Source of the DNA: Pseudomonadota bacterium
GTDB lineage: Bacteria; Pseudomonadota; Gammaproteobacteria; Burkholderiales; JAJZQI01
DNA length: 64,000 bases
Direction of reading: 5' to 3'
Assembly (NCBI GenBank): GCA_021851875.1
Contig: JAJZQI010000006.1
Coordinates: 1-64,000, forward strand
In this document: positions 54,543 to 63,700 of the stretch, in pieces
How the letters are laid out: the number at the start of each line of letters is the position of its first letter
Position numbering within the stretch: position 1 is the stretch's first letter
Made by a program: the position numbers and the translations under genes
The notes under the pieces: generated by a model
Seen by the model: the letters and a program-made list of their open reading frames with translations, nothing else
What the model was told of the DNA's origin: nothing
Databases searched by the model: none

Positions 54543-55127
54543 ATGGCACGCGACTATAAAAACTCCTCGTCACCCCGCAAATCAGGCGGCAGCTCCAACG
54601 GCCGCCCCATGCTCACCGGCATTGTCATCGGCCTGATTCTCGGCCTGGGCATTTCCGTCGGCGTGGCGGTTTACCTCAAGGGCGCCCCCAGCCCCTTTAT
54701 CGACGTGTCCAAGCGTCACGAGAACCCGTCGCAGGCGGCTTCTGCCGCTCAGGCATCGGCGCCGCAGGCGGATAAACCCAAGTTCGACTTCTATACCATC
54801 CTGCCCGGTAGCGAAGAAACGCTGGATGAAAAAGCCTCTGCCAACAAAGATACCAGTGCGACGGCGGCTGCCAGCGGCAAAAACACCTACTTCCTGCAGG
54901 CCGGCGCCTATCAGGATGAAAGTCAGGCTGACAACCTAAAAGCCAAACTCGCGTTATTAGGTGTAGAGGCGATCATCCAGACGGCCCAGGTCGGCGACAA
55001 GGGCACCTGGCACCGCGTGCGGATCGGTCCGTACAAATCGCTCGACGATCTGAGCCAGGTACGCGCCAATCTGCAACAGCAGGGTATCGAAACCAGCATT
55101 ATCAAGGTCAGCGAAGCCAAACCCTGA
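54543..55127 (+). CDS. SPOR-domain membrane protein
   Basis: Single TM, C-terminal YFLQAGAYQDESQADNLKAKLALLGVEA...WHRVRIGPYKSL SPOR domain. Confidence 0.92.
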   Translation: MARDYKNSSSPRKSGGSSNGRPMLTGIVIGLILGLGISVGVAVYLKGAPSPFIDVSKRHENPSQAASAAQASAPQADKPKFDFYTILPGSEETLDEKASANKDTSATAAASGKNTYFLQAGAYQDESQADNLKAKLALLGVEAIIQTAQVGDKGTWHRVRIGPYKSLDDLSQVRANLQQQGIETSIIKVSEAKP

Positions 55128-55156
55128 CCACGGATCACGAAAAAGGAGCAAAAAGC

Positions 55157-55795
55157 ATGAAGAAATGGGGAATCATCGGTTTATTGCTGGCCTGCCTGGG
55201 CTTCATGAGCGTGACCGCGCAAGCTGCCGACAACACCTTCCGCACGCTCGATCCGGCCATACCGACCGAAACGGGTAAAAAAATCGAAGTGCTGGAATTC
55301 TTCTACTACGGCTGCCCCCACTGCTTCGAACTGGAACCCCTTCTGAACCCCTGGGTTGCCAAGCTGCCCGCCGACGTGGAATTCCGTCGTCTGCCGGCCG
55401 TTTTCCGCGACGACTGGGCGCCCTATGGCGCCGTGTTTTTCACCTTCAAGGCCATGGGGCTGCTGGGTAAGCTGCACAGCCCGTTCTTTGACGCCATTCA
55501 CGTTGACGGCCTCAATCTGACCGGCGACAAGGAACTGGGCGACTGGGTGGCGCAACACGGCGTGGACCGCAAAAAGTTTCTCGCCACCTACCATTCGTTT
55601 ACCGTGCAGACCGAAGTCAACCGCGCCCGCCAACAGGTTGTCGATTATCAGGTCACCGGCGTGCCGACCCTCATCGTTGACGGCCGTTATCTGACCTCCA
55701 GCGCCCTGGCCGGCGGTCATCCGCAAGTCATTGGCGTGCTCGACAAGCTGATCGCCAAAGTGCGGCAAGAGCGGGCGCAGCAGAACAAAAAATAA
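55157..55795 (+). CDS. dsbA: thiol:disulfide interchange protein DsbA
   Basis: Signal peptide; EFFYYGCPHCFELEPLL active site CPHC; VTGVPTLIVDGRY. Confidence 0.96.
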   Translation: MKKWGIIGLLLACLGFMSVTAQAADNTFRTLDPAIPTETGKKIEVLEFFYYGCPHCFELEPLLNPWVAKLPADVEFRRLPAVFRDDWAPYGAVFFTFKAMGLLGKLHSPFFDAIHVDGLNLTGDKELGDWVAQHGVDRKKFLATYHSFTVQTEVNRARQQVVDYQVTGVPTLIVDGRYLTSSALAGGHPQVIGVLDKLIAKVRQERAQQNKK

Positions 55796-55796
55796 C

Positions 55797-56567
55797 ATGC
55801 GTGTATTCATCACCGGCGCCTCCAGCGGGCTGGGTGCGCAGCTTGCGCGCTGCTACGCCGCCGAAGGCGCCACGCTGGGTCTGCTGGGACGCGACAGTGC
55901 CCGGCTGCAGGCCTTGGCCGCCAGCCTGAACGTTGCCTGCAAAACCTATGTGGCCGATGTGGCTGACGCCGGCGCCATGTGCCGGGCAGCGGACGATTTC
56001 ATGCAGGCTTTCGGCGCGCCCGATCTGGTCATCGCCAACGCCGGCATCAGCGTCGGCACGCTGACTGAAATCAGCGCAGACATCCCCGTTTTCGCCCGCG
56101 TGTTCGACACCAACGTCATGGGCGTGGTGCACACGCTGCAGCCCTTCGTGCACGCCATGAAGGAACGCGGCAGCGGCACGCTGGCCGGTATCAGCAGTGT
56201 GGCGGGTATCCGTGGGCTGCCGGGCTCCGGCGCGTATTCAGCCTCGAAAGCGGCCGTCACCCGTTACCTGGAAAGCCTGCGGCTTGAACTGCGAAAAAGC
56301 GGGGTGCGCGTCTGCACCGTCGCCCCCGGCTACATCGACACCCCCATGACCGCCGTCAACCGTTTTCCCATGCCGTTCCGGCTGCCGGTCGAAACCGCTG
56401 CCCTGCGCATCAAGAAAGCCCTGCGCAAGCAAAAAAGCTACGTTACAATTCCGTGGCAGATGGCCATCGTTTCGTCTATCCTGAAACTGTTGCCCAACGT
56501 CTGGTACGATGCGCTGTTTTCCAAAGCGCCGCACAAGCCGAGGAACCTGATAAAGACATCATCATGA
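55797..56567 (+). CDS. short-chain dehydrogenase/reductase
   Basis: MRVFITGASSGLGAQLARCYAAEG...IANAGIS...YSASKAAV. Confidence 0.93.
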   Translation: MRVFITGASSGLGAQLARCYAAEGATLGLLGRDSARLQALAASLNVACKTYVADVADAGAMCRAADDFMQAFGAPDLVIANAGISVGTLTEISADIPVFARVFDTNVMGVVHTLQPFVHAMKERGSGTLAGISSVAGIRGLPGSGAYSASKAAVTRYLESLRLELRKSGVRVCTVAPGYIDTPMTAVNRFPMPFRLPVETAALRIKKALRKQKSYVTIPWQMAIVSSILKLLPNVWYDALFSKAPHKPRNLIKTSS

Positions 56568-57205
56568 ACGCAGCAGACCGTATCTCCGTTATCCTGATCG
56601 ACGATCACCCCCTGTTCCGCAAGGGGCTGATCCACGTTCTGTCGGTCAAACCGAATATCAGCGTAACGGCCGAATTCGCCGACAGCGCCGCCACGCGCGA
56701 CTGGCTGGCCGCCGGCAACAAGGCCGACGTGGCGCTGCTCGACCGCTCGCTGAAAGACGAAGACGGTCTTGAGCTGGTGCCCGACCTCAAATCGCATGGC
56801 ATCAAGATCATCATGCTGACCATTGCGGAAGAAGACTACGAAATCCGCGACGCGATCGAAACCGGCGTGGACGGTTACGTGCTCAAGACCAGCGAAGCGG
56901 AGCACATCATGCAGGCCATTACCGCCGTGCACCAGGGCTCCAGCATGTTCCCCGGCCACATCATGCAGAAAATGGCCAAGGGCGAGCTGCACCATGGCGT
57001 ATTCGACCGCCTGTCGCCGCGCGAACTGGAAATTGTCACCTACGTTGCCCGCGGCATGTCCAACCGCGCCATCGGCGATGCGCTCAATCTGTCGGAAAAC
57101 ACCGTGCGCAACCACTTGCGCAGCGTGCTGGAAAAACTGGGCTTGTCCAACCGCGTGCAGGTCGCCACGCTGGCTCTCAAACAGGGATTAGTACGAAAAG
57201 AGTGA
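56564..57205 (+). CDS. NarL/LuxR-family response regulator
   Basis: REC (VILIDDHPLFRKGLIHVL...) and LuxR HTH (LSPRELEIVTYVARGMSNRAIGDALNLSENTVRNHLRSVLEKLGL); 4-nt overlap with SDR. Confidence 0.94.
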   Translation: MNAADRISVILIDDHPLFRKGLIHVLSVKPNISVTAEFADSAATRDWLAAGNKADVALLDRSLKDEDGLELVPDLKSHGIKIIMLTIAEEDYEIRDAIETGVDGYVLKTSEAEHIMQAITAVHQGSSMFPGHIMQKMAKGELHHGVFDRLSPRELEIVTYVARGMSNRAIGDALNLSENTVRNHLRSVLEKLGLSNRVQVATLALKQGLVRKE

Positions 57206-57216
57206 CGCAGTTACGC

Positions 57217-57301
57217 AACAGCATCACAATCAACCCACATAAACTGGTAGCAAAATACCAATCCGTGTGTTATATTTCGTCCCGCAAGTGTGATGCTTGT
57301 T
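57217..57301 (+). ncRNA. candidate structured RNA (long-range stem plus internal hairpin) upstream of a terminator
   Basis: AACAGCATCACA (57217-57228) pairs with TGTGATGCT(t)GTT (57289-57301); internal TGGTA-GCAAAA-TACCA (57245-57260). Confidence 0.4.
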
Positions 57302-57314
57302 TCTGTTCACTGAT

Positions 57315-57340
57315 AGCCCCGAATTTCGGGGCTTTTTTTT
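57315..57340 (+). terminator. rho-independent terminator
   Basis: AGCCCCGAATTTCGGGGCTTTTTTTT. Confidence 0.9.
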
Positions 57341-57434
57341 CGCCCGCCGCCGCCGGCCCAAAAGCATATGCGCCGGAAAAATGTCGGGCAGTACCCGTCC
57401 AGCTAGACAATGACCCAAGCCAATGAGGTGATGC

Positions 57435-59066
57435 ATGACTGCAGCCGAACTTCTGGTCAAATGCCTTGAAGCCGAAGGCGTGCGCTTTATCTTCGGCATC
57501 CCGGGCGAGGAAAATCTCGCTGTCATGGATGCCCTGCTCGACTCGCCCATCCGTTTCATCACCACCCGCCACGAACAGGGCGCCGCCTTCATGGCCGACG
57601 TATACGGTCGGCTCACCGGCCGCCCCGGCGTGTGCATGGCAACACTGGGGCCCGGCGCCACCAATTTGGTGACCGGCGTGGCCGATGCCAACATGGACCA
57701 TGCACCGCTCGTCGCCATCGCCGGCCAGGCGGCCACCAACCGCCTGCACAAGGAATCGCACCAGGTGCTGGACCTGGCTGCCCTGTTTCAACCGATCAGC
57801 AAATTCTCCACCCAGATTCTCAACCCGGAAATCGTGCCGGAGGTCATCCGCAAGGCCTTCAAAGTCGCCGAGGAAGAAAAGCCCGGCGCCAGCTTCATCG
57901 AATTCCCCGAGAACATGGCGGCCATCGAAATTCACGGCGAGCCGCTGCCCGTCACCGCACCGGTTATTCCCTATCCGTCCCATACCCAGCTGGAACTGGC
58001 CGCCGGCATTCTCGACCAGGCCAATTTTCCGCTCATCCTGGCGGGCAACGGCATCGTCCGCGCCGGCCAGTGCGATGCGCTGCTGCAATGCGCCGAAAAG
58101 CTCAACATCCCGGTTGCCACCACCTTCATGGCCAAGGGCGCCATTCCCGCCGGCCACCCGCTCACCCTCGGCACCGTGGGTCTGCAAGCGCACGACTACA
58201 TCTCCTGCGGCTTCGAACGGGCCGACGTCATCCTCTGCCTGGGCTACGACCTGGTGGAATACCACCCGCACCTGTGGCATCAGGACAAAAACCGCAAAAT
58301 CATCCACATCGACACCCAGCCCGCCGAGGTCGACTCGCACTACAACATCAGCTGCAGCGTCGTGGGGGATTTCAAGGTCGCGCTGGAACAGCTGGCCGGC
58401 CTGGCCCGCACCCACCACGACACGCCGCACACGGCACTGCGCAACGCCATCTTCCGCGAACTGCACCTGGACGACGACGATCCCGGCTTCCCGCTCAAAC
58501 CCCAACGCATCATCGCCGACCTGCGCAAAGCCATGGGCGACGACGACATCGTCGTGTGCGACGTGGGCGCCCATAAAATGTGGATGGCCCGCATGTACCC
58601 CTGTACCCGCCCCAACACCTGCATCATTTCCAACGGCTTCGCCAGCATGGGCATTGCCGTGCCGGGCGCCCTGGCCGCCAAGCTCTGCTATCCAGACAAA
58701 AAAGTCGTCGCCGTCACCGGCGACGCCGGTTTTCTGATGAACTCGCAGGAAATCGAAACCGCCCTGCGCGAGCAGACGCCCTGCGTCATTCTCATCTGGA
58801 ACGACGGCGGCTACGGCCTCATCGAGTGGAAACAGCAGATCCACTACAAACGCACATCCCACGTCCGCTTCGGCAACCCCGATTTCGTCAAATACGCCGA
58901 ATCCTTCGGCGGCAAAGGCTACCGCATCCACCGCGCCAGCGACCTCCTGCCCACCCTGGAACAAGCCCTGCAAGACAACACCGTCAGCCTCATCGACTGC
59001 CCGGTGGACTACCGCGAAAACCTCAAGCTCACGGCCAAACTGGGCGAGATGGTGTGCCCGATTTGA
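57435..59066 (+). CDS. acetolactate synthase-like thiamine pyrophosphate enzyme (large subunit)
   Basis: MTAAELLVKCLEAEGVRFIFGIPGEENLAVMDALL...RHEQGAAFMADVYGRLTGRPGVCMATLGPGATNL; no IlvN-like small subunit adjacent. Confidence 0.92.
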   Translation: MTAAELLVKCLEAEGVRFIFGIPGEENLAVMDALLDSPIRFITTRHEQGAAFMADVYGRLTGRPGVCMATLGPGATNLVTGVADANMDHAPLVAIAGQAATNRLHKESHQVLDLAALFQPISKFSTQILNPEIVPEVIRKAFKVAEEEKPGASFIEFPENMAAIEIHGEPLPVTAPVIPYPSHTQLELAAGILDQANFPLILAGNGIVRAGQCDALLQCAEKLNIPVATTFMAKGAIPAGHPLTLGTVGLQAHDYISCGFERADVILCLGYDLVEYHPHLWHQDKNRKIIHIDTQPAEVDSHYNISCSVVGDFKVALEQLAGLARTHHDTPHTALRNAIFRELHLDDDDPGFPLKPQRIIADLRKAMGDDDIVVCDVGAHKMWMARMYPCTRPNTCIISNGFASMGIAVPGALAAKLCYPDKKVVAVTGDAGFLMNSQEIETALREQTPCVILIWNDGGYGLIEWKQQIHYKRTSHVRFGNPDFVKYAESFGGKGYRIHRASDLLPTLEQALQDNTVSLIDCPVDYRENLKLTAKLGEMVCPI

Positions 59067-59167
59067 TGGTTTGCCCGACTTAACTGCCTGTCACCGGCAG
59101 GCAATATTCCTACGGCATAATGGTGGCTGGTTTTAGCTCAACGCCACTCATCCAACAGGGGGCCAAA

Positions 59168-59581
59168 ATGTCCAGCCAACAAGTGTTCGCCGACAAGCAT
59201 GTTAAACCCGCCGAAATTGCAAACCTGCTGGCCTCCGTCGGCTGGGGCAATGAAGCGGATTACGACTATTCGGTCATTGCACGGTCGTTGGCTGCTTACC
59301 CCATTATTGCCTATTGCCGGGATGCCGACGGCTTGCTGACCGGATACATCAGCGCATTCACGGATGGCGCGTTTTCAACCTTTGTCGGGGAGCTGGTCGT
59401 GCGCCCGAGCCATCAGCGCCGCGGTATTGGATCTGCCTTGCTGGCGTATATCGTTGCGCAGTGCCATGGCATTCCCGTTTATGCCACGCCGTTCCAGGAC
59501 AGCGAGCCATTCTTTCTGAACAGAGGCTTCCGGCTACCGGAACGCCTGATGTCCGTAGTGTCGCTACGCAATGCCGCGTAA
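59168..59581 (+). CDS. GNAT-family N-acetyltransferase
   Basis: VGELVVRPSHQRRGIGSALLAYIVAQCHG...FFLNRGFRLPERLM. Confidence 0.88.
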   Translation: MSSQQVFADKHVKPAEIANLLASVGWGNEADYDYSVIARSLAAYPIIAYCRDADGLLTGYISAFTDGAFSTFVGELVVRPSHQRRGIGSALLAYIVAQCHGIPVYATPFQDSEPFFLNRGFRLPERLMSVVSLRNAA

Positions 59582-59599
59582 GCCTGCGGGCAGACAGGC

Positions 59600-59833
59600 T
59601 CAAAACCCGTCGCGCTGGCTGCCCCAGGGGTGCGAACCGGGTACCACGCTCGCCTTGATACCAGCCTTCTCGACATCGGCCAGGGTTTTGTACAGAGTGG
59701 CTTCGTGCGCCAGCGTGCTGCCCTTCATCACGGCGACATAACGTGCTACGGTATCCACGTCACACACGTATCCGCCGCCCGGGTCCTCCACGCTGCGCAG
59801 GTTGCCGTCCCAGTCCATGAAATATCCACTCAT
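59600..59833 (-). CDS. hypothetical protein, 77 aa
   Basis: ORF MSGYFMDWDGNLRSVEDPGGGYVCDVDTVARYVAVMKGSTLAHEATLYKTL...; only weak support beyond the open frame. Confidence 0.5.
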   Translation of the reverse strand: MSGYFMDWDGNLRSVEDPGGGYVCDVDTVARYVAVMKGSTLAHEATLYKTLADVEKAGIKASVVPGSHPWGSQRDGF

Positions 59834-60188
59834 TTTTCCTTGATCCTTACCCTATGCTGTTCAAATCGCCCCGCTCGGGGACACAGCAAGTTTAGCAAGC
59901 TCCGTGCCCCCACCGCGGCCTGCATGAGCCAGAGCCGGCACAACCGGTAGCGGGCCGAGCTGAGCAACAATGCACAACGTTTGTCGCGCTTCTAACCGGT
60001 GCAAAACTGGGCTGGTTTCCTACATGACTTGTCGGCTTTGCCACACGAAAACCGACAGCAGAGCCAGGGGGCCACCTGTTTTCCCATTGATATTCAACAA
60101 GATTTCATCTGGCATCAGAATTGCTGAGGCAGCCTGATACACATATCCCGTCCTGCGGACAAAACAGGGCGCACCTTGTTAACTGAAA

Positions 60189-60626
60189 ATGGGGCAGGCC
60201 ATGAATGAGTTATTCGCAATTTGCCGTACACATGAAATCGATGATGAACAGCCGCGCGGCTTCTGGCTGGCTGTAAAAGGTGAAAACGGCAAGGCCAAAC
60301 CCTGGCCGATCGTGATTACCCGCAAGGGCAACCGTTTCTTCGGCTTTGAGAATGCCTGCCCGCATACCGGCAGCCGCCTCGACTCCGTTCCCAATCAGTT
60401 TACCGACGCAGAAGGGCATTTCCTGCGCTGCGGCGTGCATGGCGCGCTATTCGATAGCGATACCGGCACCTGTTTTTCCGGTCCCTGCCAAGGCCGGAAA
60501 TTGACGCCGGTGACGCTGATTATCGACGACGGCGACGTCTGCATTACCGGCATCGACCTGGCAGAAGAGGACGGACTCGACCTCATTGAGGAAGAGGTTC
60601 CGGAAGTTGAAATCGAGCAGGGCTGA
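60189..60626 (+). CDS. Rieske (2Fe-2S) domain protein
   Basis: FENACPHTGSRLD ... LRCGVHGALFDSDTGTCFSGPCQG Rieske C-x-H / C-x2-H motifs. Confidence 0.92.
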   Translation: MGQAMNELFAICRTHEIDDEQPRGFWLAVKGENGKAKPWPIVITRKGNRFFGFENACPHTGSRLDSVPNQFTDAEGHFLRCGVHGALFDSDTGTCFSGPCQGRKLTPVTLIIDDGDVCITGIDLAEEDGLDLIEEEVPEVEIEQG

Positions 60627-60662
60627 GCACTGCAAATTTACCGGCAAAATCACCGCAAACCC

Positions 60663-61517
60663 ATGACAGCCAAACCCTTGCAACGCACACTCGATCTTGT
60701 GCAAGTCGATCCGGCCCTCAGCGTGCTGCGGCTGGCCGCCCAGTATGCCGATCCGGATGGCGCATTGGACGATGACACCCTCGATCTGATGTATGAACGG
60801 GTGAGCGCCGGAGTACTGGCACATCTGGCGCCCACGGCCATCTGGCAGGAACTGGAGCGCGGCCTGATGGCCGTGCGTCCTTCGCGCATGCTTCGCGTGC
60901 TGTACGCCAGCGGCGCGCTGCCCGTCATTCTGCCGGAAGTGGCAGCGCTGTTTGGCGTGCCGCAGATCGCCGACGATCCGCCGCAGGTGGATATCGGTCG
61001 GCATCTGCTGCGCGTGCTGGATGAGACTGCGCTGTGCGACGCCCCTCTGGCCGTGCGCTTTGCCGCGCTGGTCATGAACGTGGGCAAGGCCGACTCGCCG
61101 CCGGAACATCTGCCCGTTCACTACCGGCATGTCGAAAGAGGCGCGCCGCGCATCCATGCTATTTGTGACCGCCTGGGCGTGCCGGCCGACTGCCGTGATC
61201 TGGCGCTGCTGGCCTTGGTGGAATATGAAAGGGTGCATCGGGTGACTGAAATGCGCGCCGGGCCGGTAGCCGCCATGCTGGAGCGGTTGGAGGGCTTCAC
61301 CCAGCCGACCCGCTTCAAGCAGTTCATGACGCTGTGCGCATGCGACTATGGCGCATATGAAGGGCGCATCACGCAAAACTATCCCAAGGCAAAGTTGCTG
61401 TGCTCGGCACTGAAAGCCTGCGAGGGCATCCAGGCCGACGACCCGGACAGCCTGCAGGAGGCGAGGGCGCTGGCCATTGCCGTTGCTTTCCGCTCAGAAC
61501 GGTGGGGCGGCCGCTGA
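60663..61517 (+). CDS. stand-alone homologue of the CCA-adding enzyme neck/HD C-terminal region, HD dyad lost
   Basis: PALSVLRLAAQYA...ELERGLMAVRPSRMLRVLYASGALPVILPEVAALFGVPQ...VRFAALVMNVGKADSPPEHLPVHYRHVERG aligns by eye with Cca ([30 protein letters not shown]). Confidence 0.8.
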   Translation: MTAKPLQRTLDLVQVDPALSVLRLAAQYADPDGALDDDTLDLMYERVSAGVLAHLAPTAIWQELERGLMAVRPSRMLRVLYASGALPVILPEVAALFGVPQIADDPPQVDIGRHLLRVLDETALCDAPLAVRFAALVMNVGKADSPPEHLPVHYRHVERGAPRIHAICDRLGVPADCRDLALLALVEYERVHRVTEMRAGPVAAMLERLEGFTQPTRFKQFMTLCACDYGAYEGRITQNYPKAKLLCSALKACEGIQADDPDSLQEARALAIAVAFRSERWGGR

Positions 61518-61560
61518 CTCATGCGCGCCGCATTTTGTTTACCTCCGACAAGGAACGGCC

Positions 61561-61986
61561 ATGGCCAAATCGCTGACAGTGTTTCTGACCCGGGCGCAGG
61601 TGCCGGCGCGAAACGATCTGCAGAATGCCATTAAAGATCTGCGTTTCAGGCTTGCTTTAGATGACGCCTATGCCCCTTTTGACCGCTCCGGCTATGTGCC
61701 CTGTACGCTCGACGGCGAAGACGCCGGTATCGATATCAGGTTCGCCGATAGCCGGGCCCAGTTGAGCGATCAGCCCGCGCTGCAGGAGCAAGCGGGCGAT
61801 CACGCGGTTGCCATGCTGCTGCGCGCCGGCGGGGACCCGCGTGAGGAAACCAGCATGCTGATACTCGCGGCGGTCCTGGCAGCCCGCTTCGACGGCCTGG
61901 TTTTGCGTCCGGGCGGCGATACTTTTGTGTCTGCCGAGCCATTGTCGCAAGAGGCCCGGTCGGCCTTTGCCGCGCTGGCGGAATAA
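61561..61986 (+). CDS. hypothetical protein
   Basis: ATG with coding-like composition; co-directional with neighbours; no family recognised. Confidence 0.65.
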   Translation: MAKSLTVFLTRAQVPARNDLQNAIKDLRFRLALDDAYAPFDRSGYVPCTLDGEDAGIDIRFADSRAQLSDQPALQEQAGDHAVAMLLRAGGDPREETSMLILAAVLAARFDGLVLRPGGDTFVSAEPLSQEARSAFAALAE

Positions 61987-62013
61987 TCGCTCGCAGCGCA
62001 GTCCGTGCCGTCC

Positions 62014-62334
62014 ATGAAAACCTATGTTCCGGAGCTCAGCGAACAGCGCATGATTGCCAAGGCGCCGGAACACCCGGTCGACTTCGCTGCCGACAATGAC
62101 TACATCAATGCCTGCGTGCATGGCATCGCCGCGGCCTTCGGCCTGGACCCCTTTGCCGGACAGCCTGCCAAACTCATCCCGGCGCGCGCCCTGATCAAGC
62201 AACTGATTGTCTGGTGGCGCACCCTTGAGCCCGCAAGTGCTGCCCAACACGAGGCTTTTTCACGTTTGCCGGGAAGCATCCGGCTGCTTGACACCCATTC
62301 CAGCTGGTGGCGCGAGAATACGCACAAACGCTGA
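62014..62334 (+). CDS. hypothetical protein
   Basis: ORF MKTYVPELSEQRMIAKAPEHPVDFAADNDYINACVHGIAAAFGLDPF...; no family recognised. Confidence 0.6.
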   Translation: MKTYVPELSEQRMIAKAPEHPVDFAADNDYINACVHGIAAAFGLDPFAGQPAKLIPARALIKQLIVWWRTLEPASAAQHEAFSRLPGSIRLLDTHSSWWRENTHKR

Positions 62335-62494
62335 GAGCGTATCCCGGTTTCCCCCTATTCATTTGTCCTGGTTTGTCGTGTTGTTTGTCTCGTTAATTTT
62401 TATTATTCATGTCATACTGCAGTTAATCTTTTTGAATAAAAATAATTGATGTTCCCATCAGATTCCAAAATGGCGGAAGGCGGGGGGGGGAATA

Positions 62495-63700
62495 ATGTCG
62501 GTTTATCAATACGGCTACACTGATTTTCTTGCCGTAGCCGCCGGAGCGGCCATTTTTGCCAGTGGCGGGGGCGGCAGTTACACCGACGCATTGAGTGTAC
62601 TGGCCGATCTGGCACAGTGGCAGGGCACGGTGACCGTGCAAGATTACGATGGCGGCAGCAATTGCGGCGTGCTGGCCCTGATGGGCTCGCCCGACGCGGC
62701 AGACAGCCTCACTTTCGGCGACATTGCCAATTCGGTGGCCAACACGGTCGCCCAATTTGCCGGCGGCACCGGCTATCCGCTCGAGTGTGTCATCCCGGTC
62801 GAAATCGGACCGATCAATTCCATCGTACCGCTTATTGCCGCAGTCATGTCTGAATTTACCGGCATACAGTCGGTTGTGAACGGCGACGGCGCCGGACGCG
62901 CAGTACCCGAACTGCCGCAAACCACCTACAGCGCTGCCATGCCGGTCAGTCCGGCCGCGCTTGCCGACAATGCGGGCCAGGTCTATCAGGCGCAATCCGC
63001 ACTTCTGTCCGCTCCGACCGCGGCGCAAATGGAAACACTGGCCGGCGGCATCGTCTCCGCTTTCGGCAGCGTTTCAGGCATCGCCCTATGGCCCTCCAAC
63101 CCGGCCAATAATTTTGCATTAAGCGGCAGCTACATCGCCGGCACGCTGGAGCAGGCACGCCAACTCGGCCTGTTTTTGCTGAATGCGGCAAGTCCGCCCA
63201 GCGCGACCGCCGTCGCCGGCGAGATCACGCAGCTTACCGGCCGGGCCGCATCTGTTGTCGCCGACAACTTTTACATTACCGCAATCACTCAATCGACCAC
63301 CAGCCAGTCGCTCGATACCGGCGTGATCCGGCTTGATAACACGGTTGATCCGGCAAACAGCACGCAGACCCATTACATATACAATCTTAACGAAAATCTG
63401 ATTATGTATTCGGCACAGTCCCAGGTGCCGGATATCATTGCGCCCGACTCCATTTGCTACTACTCTTCCGCTACGGGACGCGGGTTTTCCAATGCCGCGG
63501 ACGATCTCGCCGTTTACTTTGACAGCCGCACGGGCAAAAGCACCGGTCAGCCCGTCAGTATCCTGCGTATTGCCGCATTGCCGCAGTTCTACCAGGCAGC
63601 GGGAGTGCTTTCGTCTTTCGCCGCGCTGTTGCGTAATATCGGCTATGCCGGGGCGCTGCCCTATCCGGATAAGGGATATGATCGAACGCGACGACAATAA
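62495..63700 (+). CDS. DUF917-like protein
   Basis: AAGAAIFASGGGGSYTDALSVLADL and IPVEIGPINSIVPLIAAVMSEFTGIQSVVNGDGAGRAVPELPQTTY resemble the glycine-rich and D-G-x-G-R-A-x-P-E-L motifs of DUF917. Confidence 0.75.
   Translation: MSVYQYGYTDFLAVAAGAAIFASGGGGSYTDALSVLADLAQWQGTVTVQDYDGGSNCGVLALMGSPDAADSLTFGDIANSVANTVAQFAGGTGYPLECVIPVEIGPINSIVPLIAAVMSEFTGIQSVVNGDGAGRAVPELPQTTYSAAMPVSPAALADNAGQVYQAQSALLSAPTAAQMETLAGGIVSAFGSVSGIALWPSNPANNFALSGSYIAGTLEQARQLGLFLLNAASPPSATAVAGEITQLTGRAASVVADNFYITAITQSTTSQSLDTGVIRLDNTVDPANSTQTHYIYNLNENLIMYSAQSQVPDIIAPDSICYYSSATGRGFSNAADDLAVYFDSRTGKSTGQPVSILRIAALPQFYQAAGVLSSFAALLRNIGYAGALPYPDKGYDRTRRQ

Noticed and set aside
57270-58973. 567-aa minus-strand ORF
   Set aside because: Antisense to the acetolactate synthase-like gene; composition typical of a mirrored frame.
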